Positions 7,892 through 16,223 of a DNA stretch of 38,301 nt are shown here, in pieces (the stretch's first letter is position 1; each line of letters opens with the position of its first letter). A model generated the notes under the pieces. The model saw only the letters and a program-made list of their open reading frames with translations. It was not told where the DNA came from and did no database searches. A program made the translations under genes and the position numbers. Origin of the DNA: Betaproteobacteria bacterium (GTDB lineage Bacteria > Pseudomonadota > Gammaproteobacteria > Burkholderiales > SG8-39); the NCBI GenBank assembly GCA_947466535.1, contig CANIEV010000017.1, positions 1 through 38,301 of the forward strand. The letters are read 5' to 3'.

Positions 7892-8857
7892 TTATTCCAT
7901 TCTGATGCCAAGCGTCCTGACAAAGGACGCCCAACGCTCGGATTCGCTCGCGATGGTGTCGGCAAACGTGTCGGGCGTGGAGGCGACGACATCGAAGCCG
8001 AGGCTCGCGAGTCGCGCCTTCGTGTCGGGCGCAAGCAGCACCTTCGCCACATCGGCATGGATCTTCAGCCGCAACTCGCGCGGCGTCTGCAGCGGAGCGA
8101 GCAGGCCGTACCAGGAATCGGCGAGCAGTCCGGGGTAGCCGGCTTCCGCGGTGGTCGGCACCTCCGGGGCACCGGAGAAGCGGACTTTCGCCGCCACCGC
8201 GAGCGCGCGCAGCTTGCCGGCGCGCGCGTTGGCAAAGCCGGTGGGCGTGTCGAAAAAAGCGATGACCTCGCCCGCCATCAGAGCCGCCACCGCGGCGGGC
8301 ACCGCCTTGTAGGGCACTTGAACCAGGTCCAGCCCCGCCTGCCGCTTGAGCAGTTCGCCCGCGAGATGCGGCATGGTGCCGATGCCGGTGGAGGCGTAGT
8401 TGAGCTGACCAGGGCGCTCCTTTACCTGACGCACGAGATCCGCGAGCGTTCTGGCGGGGTTCTCGGGCGCGACAAACAGCACCAGCGGCACCGAGGTGAG
8501 CTGCGAGATCGCTGCGAGTTCGCGGCGCGGATCGACGCGCAGGTTCGGGTACAGGGACATGTTGATCACGATCGGCCCCGCGCTGCCAAGCAGCAGGGTG
8601 TGGCCATCGGGCGCGGCGCGCACAACGACTTCTGCTCCCGGATTGCCGCCCGCGCCGGGTCGGTTCTCCACCAGCACCTGCTTGCCCCAGGCTTCCGTCA
8701 GCCCATTGGCGAGCACCCGTGCGACCACATCGGTCGGGCCACCGGCGCCGGCGGGGACCACGAGTTTCACCGGGCGGGCCGGGAACTGAGCGAAGGGCGT
8801 GCCCGCGACGAGGAGCAGGGAAATCGCGATCAGCCGCAGAAGGAAAGTGAATTTCAA
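7892..8857 (-). CDS. tripartite tricarboxylate transporter receptor, TctC/Bug family
   Basis: This 321-aa paralogue of the next gene shares PARPVKLVVPAGAGGPTDVV, VENRPGAGGNPGAEVVVRA, PGQLNYASTGIGTMPHLAGE and LVQVPYKAVPAA. It begins with a signal peptide (KFTFLLRLIAISLLLVAGTPFA). The start is a TTG at 8857 with a weak ribosome site; no ATG or GTG lies in frame between it and the upstream stop, so this start is moderately sure. With its neighbour it looks like a recent or old tandem duplication. Ligand unknown. Confidence 0.9.
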   Translation of the reverse strand: MKFTFLLRLIAISLLLVAGTPFAQFPARPVKLVVPAGAGGPTDVVARVLANGLTEAWGKQVLVENRPGAGGNPGAEVVVRAAPDGHTLLLGSAGPIVINMSLYPNLRVDPRRELAAISQLTSVPLVLFVAPENPARTLADLVRQVKERPGQLNYASTGIGTMPHLAGELLKRQAGLDLVQVPYKAVPAAVAALMAGEVIAFFDTPTGFANARAGKLRALAVAAKVRFSGAPEVPTTAEAGYPGLLADSWYGLLAPLQTPRELRLKIHADVAKVLLAPDTKARLASLGFDVVASTPDTFADTIASESERWASFVRTLGIRME

Positions 8858-8943
8858 GTGGAAAAGTTCAACATTTATTCAGAAAGCCAAATATGGACGC
8901 CTGAAAGCGGTCGATTCGCGTCCAGAAATGGATCAATCTCGTT

Positions 8944-10200
8944 CTAGACCAGCCCGTCCATCACCATTACCTGCACGACATCACCGGCCTGGACCGAGCC
9001 CTGTTCGTGGCCGAGGACGATGAAGCAGTTGGCCTCTGCCATCGAGCGCAGGATGCCCGAACCCTGCGAGCCGGTGAGCTTCACCGTCCATGCGCCGTCT
9101 TTCTGAGTGAGGATGCCGCGCTGGTATTCGGTGCGGCCGGGTTTCTTGCGCATCGGCGATTCGCAGCGCGCCTGCACCAGCGGCAGGTCGGTGTCGCGCT
9201 GGCCCATCATCGCGAGCAGGCCGCCACGCACGAAGTGCAGGAAAGTCACCATCACCGCCACCGGGTTGCCGGGCAGGCCGAAAAACACCGCGTTCTGCAC
9301 CCGGCCGAAAGCCATCGGCCGGCCGGGGCGCATCGCCACTGTCCAGAAAGCGACTTCGCCGAGCTTGGCCATGAGTTCGCGGGTGAAGTCGGCCTCGCCC
9401 ACCGACACGCCACCGGAGGTGATGACCGCGTCCGCGTTCGCCGCGGCATTGCGGAAGGCGGTTTCGAGTTCGGCGGGATCGTCGCGCACCACGCCCATGT
9501 CGATGACTTCGCAGCCAAGGCGCTGCAGCATGCCCCAGAGGGTGTAGCGGTTGGAGTCGTAGACCTGGCCTTCGCCGAGCGGTTCGCCCACTGAGCGCAG
9601 TTCGTCGCCGGTGGAGAAGAAGGCCACGCGCAGGCGCCGCCGCACCCGCACTTCCGCGAGGCCGAGCGATGCCATCAGGCCGAGCTCGGCCGGGCGCACA
9701 AGCGTGCCGGCGCGAAGTGCGGGTGAGCCTTTTTTAAGGTCCTCGCCCGCAAGCCGGCAGTGCTGGCCGGGTTCCAGTCCGGCGGGAACGGCGATGCGCT
9801 TGCCCTCGGCTTTTACCATTTCCTGAATGACGACGGTGTCGGTGCCTTCGGGCATGACCGCGCCGGTCATGATGCGCACGCATTCGCCCGCGGCGACTCG
9901 TCCGACGAAGGCGCGGCCGGCGAAGGCGGTGCCGATTTCGGTGAGGGTGGTTGCGCCCTTGGCGACGTCCTCGCCGCGCACCGCCCAGCCGTCCATCGCC
10001 GAGTTGTCGTGCGCCGGGACGTCGATGGTGGACATGACGTCCTCCGCCAGAACGCGGCCAAGCGTCGATCGGATCGATACTTTCTCGATGCCGGTCACCG
10101 GTTTCACGAAGTCGCGGATGATCCGGTTGGCGCGGTCCACCGGCAGCGCGTTCGGGTCGTAGTCGCTGATGCAGCTGACGATCTGTTCGAGTGTTGTCAT
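8944..10200 (-). CDS. moeA: molybdopterin molybdotransferase MoeA (copy 1)
   Basis: This 418-aa MoeA inserts molybdate into adenylylated molybdopterin. The ATG at 10200 is chosen because MTTLEQIVSCISDYDPNALP begins the conserved domain; the 49 extra codons in the track overlap mobA. Motifs: DVPAHDNSAMDGWAVRGEDV (about 60-79), IMTGAVMPEGTDTVV, STGDELRSVGEPLGEG, SGGVSVGEADFTRELM and AMRPGRPMAFGRV with FGLPGNPVAVMVTF. It follows mobA by 28 bases on the minus strand. A second, divergent moeA lies at 29934-31151. Confidence 0.95.
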   Translation of the reverse strand: MTTLEQIVSCISDYDPNALPVDRANRIIRDFVKPVTGIEKVSIRSTLGRVLAEDVMSTIDVPAHDNSAMDGWAVRGEDVAKGATTLTEIGTAFAGRAFVGRVAAGECVRIMTGAVMPEGTDTVVIQEMVKAEGKRIAVPAGLEPGQHCRLAGEDLKKGSPALRAGTLVRPAELGLMASLGLAEVRVRRRLRVAFFSTGDELRSVGEPLGEGQVYDSNRYTLWGMLQRLGCEVIDMGVVRDDPAELETAFRNAAANADAVITSGGVSVGEADFTRELMAKLGEVAFWTVAMRPGRPMAFGRVQNAVFFGLPGNPVAVMVTFLHFVRGGLLAMMGQRDTDLPLVQARCESPMRKKPGRTEYQRGILTQKDGAWTVKLTGSQGSGILRSMAEANCFIVLGHEQGSVQAGDVVQVMVMDGLV

Positions 10201-10228
10201 GGACGGGGTATGGCGTTCTTTTGGTGCT

Positions 10229-10813
10229 CTAGCCGGGTGGCATCGAATCCCAGGCCTCGAGTTCGGCGCGGGTGTTGATATTGGAAAAGGCGTCGGCCTG
10301 ATCGTCGAAGGGCACTTCCACCACCGCGAGCGAGGCATACCACGCATCGATCTTGCGGCCGCCGGATTCGAGGAAGGCGGTGAGGTGCGGAAGGAGCGCG
10401 GTTTTCACCAGCGCGAACACCGGATGCGGCTGGTCGTGGGTGCGGGCGACCGCGATGTCGGCGTCGTGCTCATCGGCGTGTTGGCGCAGGCGGTCGACGA
10501 GGTCGAAGGGCAGGAAGGGCGAATCGCAGGGCACGGTCACCAGCCACGGATGCGCGGCGGCGGAGAGTCCCGCGTGCAGACCGGCGAGCGGACCGGCAAA
10601 GCCACGTACGCGGTCACTGATTACCCGATACCCGAAGCGTTCGTAGGCCTCGATGTTCTGGTTCGCATTCACCAGGATTTCATCAACCTGCGGCGACAGC
10701 CGCTCCAGCACCCAGGCCACCATCTCGCGGCCGCGGAGCATCTGCAAGCCCTTGTCCACGCCGCCCATGCGACGGCCCTGACCGCCGGCGAGGACGAGAC
10801 CGGTGATCGACAC
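10229..10813 (-). CDS. mobA: molybdenum cofactor guanylyltransferase MobA
   Basis: This 194-aa MobA transfers GMP from GTP to Mo-molybdopterin to make MGD. The best start is the GTG at 10813, preceded by AAGGAG with an 8-base gap and giving MSITGLVLAGGQGRRMGGVDKG, the canonical nucleotide-binding loop right at the N-terminus. The longer TTG start at 10885 in the track overlaps fdhD. Further marks are GPLAGLHAGLSAA and TVPCDSPFLPFDLVDRL (metal-binding Asp region). It sits between fdhD and moeA on the same strand. It serves the bis-MGD enzyme FdhA. Confidence 0.93.
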   Translation of the reverse strand: MSITGLVLAGGQGRRMGGVDKGLQMLRGREMVAWVLERLSPQVDEILVNANQNIEAYERFGYRVISDRVRGFAGPLAGLHAGLSAAAHPWLVTVPCDSPFLPFDLVDRLRQHADEHDADIAVARTHDQPHPVFALVKTALLPHLTAFLESGGRKIDAWYASLAVVEVPFDDQADAFSNINTRAELEAWDSMPPG

Positions 10814-10877
10814 TACGCGCACTCCTTGGTGCGCGTTGCAAAATTGGATGAACGCTCCGAATGTCGCGTAGGGGCCA

Positions 10878-11735
10878 TCAGACAATTTCCGTCGGCGAGA
10901 TGCTTTTCACGAAGCGCTCGCGCCCGGTGAAGAGCAGGTAGTGCTTTCCGCCGGCGGCGCGGCCGATCATAGTTATGCCGATGCGCGCCGCTATGTCGTG
11001 GCCCATCTTGGTGAGGCCGGAGCGCGAGACGAGGAAAGGAATGCGCATCTGCGCCGCCTTGATCACCATCTCGGAGGTGAGCCTGCCGGTGGTGTAGAAC
11101 ACCTTGTCCGAGCCGTCCACATCGTCGAGCCACATTTTTCCCGCGATCGCATCGACCGCGTTGTGCCGGCCGACGTCCTCGACGAAGTAGAGGATCTCCG
11201 CATTGTCTGCATTTACGCTCGCGAGTGCGCAGCCGTGCACCGCACCGGCGGTCTTGTACACCGCCTCGTGGCGGCGCACCGCGTCGAGCATCGCGTGCAG
11301 CGCGTCCTCCGAGAGCCGTACGTCCTCGCGCAGTTTGATGGAGTCGATTTCCTCCATCAGGTCGCCGAACACCGTGCCCTGGCCGCAGCCGGTGGTGACG
11401 GTGCGTTTGGACATTTTTCCGTCGAGGTTGTCGATGCCGCGCCGGGTGGTGACCGCGGCGGAGTCGGTGTCCCAGTCCACCTGCACCGCGGCGATGTCCG
11501 CAATCGACGGCACCAGCCGCTGGTTGCGCAGGTAGCCGAGCACCAGCGCCTCCGGCGCCTGGCCGAGGGTCATCAGGGTGACGAGTTCGCGTTTGTCCAG
11601 GTAGATCGTGAGCGGATGTTCGCCCGCGATCGGCGTGCTGACCGCTTCGCCGCGTTCGTTGATCGCCTCGACCTCGAAGGTGGCGGGACGGCCAGACGCA
11701 GTGAGTTCAGGCAGGGTGAGTTCGGGACGGTTCAT
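10878..11735 (-). CDS. fdhD: formate dehydrogenase accessory sulfurtransferase FdhD
   Basis: This 285-aa protein (ATG at 11735; an in-frame GTG at 11759 would overlap moaA) delivers sulfur from a cysteine desulfurase to the Mo/W-bis-MGD of formate dehydrogenase. Family blocks include EHPLTIYLDKRELVTLMTLG, TGGAVHG-like KTAGAVHGCALAS, VEDVGRHNAVDAIAGKMWL and TTGRLTSEMVIKAAQMRIPFLVSRS. The sulfur-transfer loop reads RTVTTGCGQGTVFGD: only one cysteine (residue 117) where E. coli has CxxC. The gene lies between moaA and mobA, and its target enzyme is encoded divergently. Confidence 0.95.
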   Translation of the reverse strand: MNRPELTLPELTASGRPATFEVEAINERGEAVSTPIAGEHPLTIYLDKRELVTLMTLGQAPEALVLGYLRNQRLVPSIADIAAVQVDWDTDSAAVTTRRGIDNLDGKMSKRTVTTGCGQGTVFGDLMEEIDSIKLREDVRLSEDALHAMLDAVRRHEAVYKTAGAVHGCALASVNADNAEILYFVEDVGRHNAVDAIAGKMWLDDVDGSDKVFYTTGRLTSEMVIKAAQMRIPFLVSRSGLTKMGHDIAARIGITMIGRAAGGKHYLLFTGRERFVKSISPTEIV

Positions 11736-11751
11736 CGGCTTGCGTCCGGGG

Positions 11752-12864
11752 TCAGCCACCGATGTACGACATCTCGACCTTGCGCGCCTTCGCGGTCTCG
11801 GCGGTGCGGATCTCGGAGTAGCGGTCGTCGCGCACCGACCAGAGCCGGGCGATGGCTTCCGCGATGCCGTCGTCGCTGGTGCCGTTGCGAATAAGGGTGC
11901 GCAGGTCGTAGCCCTGGCTTGCGAACAGGCAGGTGTAGAGCATGCCGTCGGTGGAAAGCCGCGCGCGGTTGCAGTCGCGGCAGAAGGCCTGGGTGACCGA
12001 TGAAATCACGCCGATCTCGCCCGAGCCGTCGGCGTGCAGCCAGCGTTCGGCGACTTCGCCGCGGTAGTGCGGGTCGGCCTGTTCGAGCGGCATCTCGGCA
12101 TTTATGCGGCGGACGATCTCGGCCGAGGGCACCACGTCGTCCATGCGCCAGCCGTTGCTCGCGCCGACATCCATGTATTCGATGAAACGCACGATGCAGC
12201 CGGTGCCCTTGAAGCGTTTGGCCATCGCGACCACGTGGTGGTCGTTCACGCCGCGCTTGACCACCATGTTCACCTTGACCGGCGCGAGGCCGGCGGCGAG
12301 CGCGGCGTCGATGCCCTCGAGCACGTCGCTCACCGGGAAATCGACATCGTTCATCGCGCGGAAGGTTTCGTCGTCGAGCGAGTCGAGGCTGACGGTGATT
12401 CGCGTGAGGCCGGCCTCGCGCAGGGCGCGGGCTTTTTTCGCAAGCAGCGAGCCGTTTGTGGTGAGAGTGATGTCGAGCGGCTGTTCCACGGTACCGAGCG
12501 CGGACAGGTCGGTGATCAGGCGTTCGAGGTTGCGGCGCAGAAGCGGTTCGCCGCCGGTGAGCCGTACCTTCTGTATGCCGTGGCGGCGGAATACCCGCAC
12601 GAGGCGGATGATTTCCTCGAAGCTGAGGAGGTCGCTGCGCGCTAGGTACTTGTAGTCCGGGCCGAAAATTTCCTTCGGCATGCAGTACACGCAGCGGAAA
12701 TTGCAGCGGTCGGTCACCGAGATGCGCAGATCGCGCAGCTTGCGGCCGAGCGTATCCGCAACGAGTCCGTCAGTCGCGCCGGATGTCCCCGCTTTGGATA
12801 TCCCCAGCTCGGGCAAGGGCTTTATGCGCCTTGCGTCGGTGATCGGGATGATGCGTTCGCTCAT
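11752..12864 (-). CDS. moaA: GTP 3',8-cyclase MoaA
   Basis: This 370-aa radical-SAM enzyme makes 3',8-cyclo-GTP, the first step of molybdopterin synthesis. It has the SAM-cluster motif CNFRCVYC at about 54-61, [15 protein letters not shown], the GTP-side cluster motif [10 protein letters not shown] followed by a cysteine in [10 protein letters not shown], and the conserved GG C-terminus (MSYIGG). The first 35 residues are an extension before the core, with the start at the ATG 12864. It heads the minus-strand moaA-fdhD-mobA-moeA group, divergent from the FDH operon. moaC is not in the window. Confidence 0.96.
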   Translation of the reverse strand: MSERIIPITDARRIKPLPELGISKAGTSGATDGLVADTLGRKLRDLRISVTDRCNFRCVYCMPKEIFGPDYKYLARSDLLSFEEIIRLVRVFRRHGIQKVRLTGGEPLLRRNLERLITDLSALGTVEQPLDITLTTNGSLLAKKARALREAGLTRITVSLDSLDDETFRAMNDVDFPVSDVLEGIDAALAAGLAPVKVNMVVKRGVNDHHVVAMAKRFKGTGCIVRFIEYMDVGASNGWRMDDVVPSAEIVRRINAEMPLEQADPHYRGEVAERWLHADGSGEIGVISSVTQAFCRDCNRARLSTDGMLYTCLFASQGYDLRTLIRNGTSDDGIAEAIARLWSVRDDRYSEIRTAETAKARKVEMSYIGG

Positions 12865-12926
12865 GGAGTGCGGAGTCTCGTTTGCCTAGTGGACGGTCGT
12901 CGCGCATGATAGGCGGACGCCCGTAG

Positions 12927-12960
12927 TCTACTTACCGGTTCTACTTATCGGTCTACTTAC
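12927..12960. promoter_or_regulatory. three tandem direct repeats TCTACTTAY in divergent promoter region
   Basis: TCTACTTAC (12927), TCTACTTAT (12940) and TCTACTTAC (12952) recur at 13- and 12-bp spacing, each joined by a CGG-like linker. They lie in the 118-base gap between moaA and the FDH operon, directly upstream of a TATAAA box (12965-12970). Spacing near one helical turn suggests cooperative binding of a regulator to one DNA face. The regulator is unknown. Confidence 0.5.
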
Positions 12961-12964
12961 TGAG

Positions 12965-12970
12965 TATAAA
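12965..12970 (+). promoter_or_regulatory. candidate -10 box of the FDH operon
   Basis: TATAAA lies 12 bases before the GTG start of the DUF3305 gene and just after the three direct repeats. No consensus -35 hexamer is present at 17 bp (TACTTA is in that place), which fits activator-dependent transcription. If used, the transcript would have almost no leader. Confidence 0.3.
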
Positions 12971-12982
12971 GACTGTCTCACT

Positions 12983-13477
12983 GTGTCGCATCCAAGCATC
13001 GCCTGTTCCGTGATCATGCAACGCATATTGATCGACAACCGCTGGCAATCCGAGCAATGGACGCCGTTCGCGGTGATCGCGGCGGACGGTCGGGCGGACG
13101 GCCGGGCGGACGGTGACGGGGGCGGGCCGGAACTCGTCGGCGATGACGGCAAATCCGCGCGTTGGCTGTATCGCGGCTTCGAGCTGACCCTGCATATCGA
13201 CGAGGCGGAGGGCTATTACCTGAATCTCTCCACCGCGCAGCCGTTCGTGTTCGTCAACTGGGACGAGGAGGAGGGCAGCGGAGTGCCCCGCCTCGTGACG
13301 GTGAGCTACAACGAGGCGGGCCGCCTGCTCGACGGCGGCGCACAGGTCGAGGGCGTGCCGCTGCCGATGGAGTGGCGCGACTGGCTGGCGAGCTTCGTGG
13401 TGGAGCACTACAAGCCGGAGCAGAAAAAACGCCGGGCGCGACCGCCGTCGTTCAAGGGGGCGCGGCGTGACGACTGA
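12983..13477 (+). CDS. DUF3305 domain protein of formate dehydrogenase operon
   Basis: This 164-aa soluble protein starts at a GTG at 12983; an internal ATG at 13016 would remove part of the conserved N-terminus. The DUF3305 pattern is visible: VIMQRILIDNRWQSEQWTPFAVI at the start, then a WLYRGFELTLHIDEAEGYYLNL block, PFVFVNWD and MEWRDWLASFVVEHY near the end. The family co-occurs with DUF3306 and membrane formate dehydrogenases, but its biochemical role is not established. A short Gly/Asp-rich repeat (GRADGRADGDGGG) interrupts residues 36-48. Overlaps the next gene by 11 bases. Confidence 0.85.
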   Translation: MSHPSIACSVIMQRILIDNRWQSEQWTPFAVIAADGRADGRADGDGGGPELVGDDGKSARWLYRGFELTLHIDEAEGYYLNLSTAQPFVFVNWDEEEGSGVPRLVTVSYNEAGRLLDGGAQVEGVPLPMEWRDWLASFVVEHYKPEQKKRRARPPSFKGARRDD

Positions 13478-14099
13478 CGAAATGGGTGAAAGTCAGATGC
13501 GTTCGGCCGGCAATTTCCTTTCCCGCTGGTCGCGGCGAAAGGTCGAGGCGCGCGAGACAGTCGCGGTGCCGGCGACCGTCGTACCGGTTCCGCCCGATCG
13601 TGCGGACACGCTTGCGGACGCGCCTGTCACCGGCGATCCGGCTTCCGCGGCGCCTGCGGCCGAGCCGCTGCCTTCGGTGGAATCGCTGCACGGTCTGGAG
13701 GGCGAATACTCCGGATTCCTCAAGCCGGAGGTGGACGATGTGCTGCGTCGCTCGGCGCTCAAGAAACTGTTTGCCGATCCGCACTTCAACGTGATCGATG
13801 TCAACGAGGCCTACAGCGGCGACTGGGCGACCTCCACGCCGATTCCCGCGGCGGCGCTCGCGATGATGGAGCAGGTGAAGCACCTGCTTGTCGATCCGGA
13901 CAGTCCGAAGAAGGAAACGAAGGCGGAGGATTCAGAGTCGCCATCCGTTGCGGCGGACTCCGACTCCGTCGAGGTACTCGCTTCGCCGGAAGAAGCAATC
14001 GACGCGGCGCAATCCGAACCGGTCGACCGTCCGACGCAAGACGGTGCTGCCGCGGATTTCGGTCCCGTATCCCGCCCCGTTCCCCAAGGCAAAGCCTGA
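13467..14099 (+). CDS. DUF3306 domain protein of formate dehydrogenase operon
   Basis: This 210-aa protein begins in the end of the DUF3305 gene; the exact start (13467 GTG or a slightly later ATG) is uncertain. The DUF3306 core is clear: NFLSRWSRRKVEARE near the N-terminus and LEGEYSGFLKPEVDDVLRRSALKKLFADPHFNVIDVNEAYSGDW in the middle (about 74-118). The C-terminal 70 residues are acidic, Ser/Glu/Ala-rich and probably disordered. Function is unknown; conserved pairing with DUF3305 and FDH suggests an assembly or regulatory job. Confidence 0.85.
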   Translation: MTTDEMGESQMRSAGNFLSRWSRRKVEARETVAVPATVVPVPPDRADTLADAPVTGDPASAAPAAEPLPSVESLHGLEGEYSGFLKPEVDDVLRRSALKKLFADPHFNVIDVNEAYSGDWATSTPIPAAALAMMEQVKHLLVDPDSPKKETKAEDSESPSVAADSDSVEVLASPEEAIDAAQSEPVDRPTQDGAAADFGPVSRPVPQGKA

Positions 14100-14114
14100 A
14101 ACGAAAGCAAGAAC

Positions 14115-16223
14115 GTGTCCTTCGACAACTCGACGCTGAAACTCTGCAACTGCAACAAGACCATGTCGCTCGACGCCGCGCAGATCGGCCGGGCGCTCAA
14201 GCTGGGCACGACACCGGTGGTCCACACCGAGCTCTGCCGAAAGCAGATTTCGTCGTTCAGCGATTCGCTCAATGGCGGGGATTGCATCGTGGCCTGTACC
14301 CAGGAGTCGTCTCTGTTCTCGGACGTGGCGCATGACGCGAAATCCGTGTCTCCGATGAAGTTCGTGAACATCCGCGAGACCGCGGGTTGGTCGAAGGAGG
14401 GCAGGCAGGCCACGCCCAAGATCGCCGCGTTGCTCGCGATGGCCGAACTGCCCGAACCGGAACCGGTTGCCGGCATCGGCTTCAAGTCCGAGGGCGCGGT
14501 GCTGGTGATCGGGCCGGGCGAGGCGGCAATCGAATGGGCCGAGCGGCTCGCGTCGCAGAGGTCGGGCGGGCTCGGCCTGTCGGGCCTGTCGGTGAGCGTG
14601 CTGGTGACCGACGGAAAGGGCGAGTTCCCCGCGGAGCGGCGCTATGCGATCTGGTCGGGGAAGCCCTCGGGCGTGTCGGGCTGGCTGGGCGAGTTCGACG
14701 TCGCGTGGACCGAGGACAACCCGATCGACCTCGACCTGTGCACGCGCTGCAACGCCTGCGTGCGCGCCTGTCCGGAGGGTGCGATCACCGGTGCTTTCCA
14801 GGTCGATGCCGCGAAGTGTCGCTCGCATCGCGATTGCGTCGCGGCCTGCGGCGATGTGCGCGCGATCGATTTCTCGCGCAAGCCGTTGGTGCGAAAAGAG
14901 CGGTTCGATCTGGTGCTGGACCTGTCGAACGAGCCCTTGTGGCGACGCGGTGAACTGCCGCAGGGTTATCTCGCGCCGGGGCGCGATCCGATGGAGCAGG
15001 CGCTTGCGGTGGCGCAGCTCGGCCAGATGGTGGGCGAATTCGAGAAGCCGAAATTCTTCAGCTACAACCCGAAGATCTGCGCCCACGGACGTTCGGGCAA
15101 GACCGGTTGCAGCAAGTGCATCGATGTGTGCTCCACCGGCGCGATCACCTCCAAGGGCGACACGGTGGAGGTGGAAGCGCACCTGTGCCTCGGGTGCGGC
15201 GGTTGCGCGAGCGTGTGCCCGTCGGGGGCGATGACGCATGCGTATCCGCGAACCGGCGATCTCGGCAGGCGCATTCGGCGGGCGCTTTCGGTGTATCGCG
15301 AGGCGGGCGGCCGCGATGCCTGCCTGCTGTTTCACGACGGTGAGCAAAGCCGCGATCGGATTGCCACGCTTGCTCGCCGCGGGGCAGGGCTGCCCGCGCG
15401 GGTGATTCCGCTGGAGGTGCTGCATCCGGCGTCGGTGGGCATCGACATCGCGCTCGCCTCGGTGGCATGGGGAGCATCGCAGGTGATGTGGCTGAACACG
15501 CCGCATCAGGACGAGGCCTACGGCGAGGCGATGCGGCGCGAGTTGCGGCACGGAGAAGCGGTGCTGCAAGCGCTGGGTTACACGGGCGAGCATTTCCGTG
15601 TCACGGGCGTGGACGAGGTGCCCGCGTTCGAGCGCGAGGTCTGGTCGCTCGAGCCTGCGGCAATCGCAAAGACCCCGGCGAGCTTCGAGGCCAGCCCCTT
15701 GAAGCGCACCACGCTGGAATTCGCGGTGGAACATCTGCACAAGCAGGCGCCGACGCCGGTGGAGACGGTGCCGCTCACGACAGGTGCGCCGTGGGGCGCG
15801 CTTGCGGTGGACCGCGACACCTGCACGCTCTGCCTTGCCTGCGTCAGCGCATGCCCCGAATCTGCGCTGATGGACTCGGGCGATGTGCCGCGACTGCGCT
15901 TTCTTGAACGCAATTGCGTTCAGTGCGGGCTGTGCGAGAAGACCTGTCCCGAGAAGGCGATCACGCTCGTGCCGCGTCTGAACCTGACTGCGGCGGTGCG
16001 CGAACCGGTGACGCTCAACGAAGCGCAGCCGTTCGAGTGCATCCGTTGTTCGAAGCCTTTTGGCACGAAAAAGATGATCGACGTGATGAGCGTGCGTCTT
16101 GCGGCGCACTCGATGTTCGCAAGCGGCCCGGCCTTGCGCCGGCTGCAGATGTGCGCGGATTGCAGGGTGATCGACATGATGGAAAACAAGAGCGAAATAT
16201 CGATTCTGGACCCGAAGCAATGA
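14115..16223 (+). CDS. polyferredoxin with HdrA-like N-terminus in FDH operon
   Basis: This 702-aa cytosolic protein (GTG start) has a cysteine-rich N-terminus, LCNCNKTMSLDAAQ, then CIVACTQES and VNIRETAGWSKEG (83-97), an order recalling the HdrA N-terminal domain. Next comes a Rossmann-like VLVIGPGEAAIEWAERLA (129-146). Ferredoxin motifs lie at about 209-219, 235-245 (irregular), 322-339, 358-368, 570-580 and 601-611. Residues 400-500 recall MvhD but lack its cysteines. CIRC (642) and CADC (680) end it, perhaps a zinc or cluster site. It probably carries electrons to or from another partner, or helps assemble FDH; this is inference. It overlaps the chaperone gene by ATGA. Confidence 0.85.
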   Translation: MSFDNSTLKLCNCNKTMSLDAAQIGRALKLGTTPVVHTELCRKQISSFSDSLNGGDCIVACTQESSLFSDVAHDAKSVSPMKFVNIRETAGWSKEGRQATPKIAALLAMAELPEPEPVAGIGFKSEGAVLVIGPGEAAIEWAERLASQRSGGLGLSGLSVSVLVTDGKGEFPAERRYAIWSGKPSGVSGWLGEFDVAWTEDNPIDLDLCTRCNACVRACPEGAITGAFQVDAAKCRSHRDCVAACGDVRAIDFSRKPLVRKERFDLVLDLSNEPLWRRGELPQGYLAPGRDPMEQALAVAQLGQMVGEFEKPKFFSYNPKICAHGRSGKTGCSKCIDVCSTGAITSKGDTVEVEAHLCLGCGGCASVCPSGAMTHAYPRTGDLGRRIRRALSVYREAGGRDACLLFHDGEQSRDRIATLARRGAGLPARVIPLEVLHPASVGIDIALASVAWGASQVMWLNTPHQDEAYGEAMRRELRHGEAVLQALGYTGEHFRVTGVDEVPAFEREVWSLEPAAIAKTPASFEASPLKRTTLEFAVEHLHKQAPTPVETVPLTTGAPWGALAVDRDTCTLCLACVSACPESALMDSGDVPRLRFLERNCVQCGLCEKTCPEKAITLVPRLNLTAAVREPVTLNEAQPFECIRCSKPFGTKKMIDVMSVRLAAHSMFASGPALRRLQMCADCRVIDMMENKSEISILDPKQ

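Noticed and set aside
13081-13125. GC-rich repeated GCGGACGGTCGGGCGGACGG stretch as a CRISPR or tandem array
   Set aside because: It is a short in-frame Gly/Asp/Arg/Ala repeat inside the DUF3305 gene.
15914-16219. Long N-terminal extension of the TorD-like chaperone
   Set aside because: The region is the out-of-frame shadow of the polyferredoxin; the ATGA overlap gives the natural start.
13932-16220. Open 762-aa reading frame on the minus strand opposite the polyferredoxin gene
   Set aside because: It mirrors the high-GC codon pattern of the plus-strand gene; its translation is His/Arg-rich low-quality sequence with no recognisable domain.
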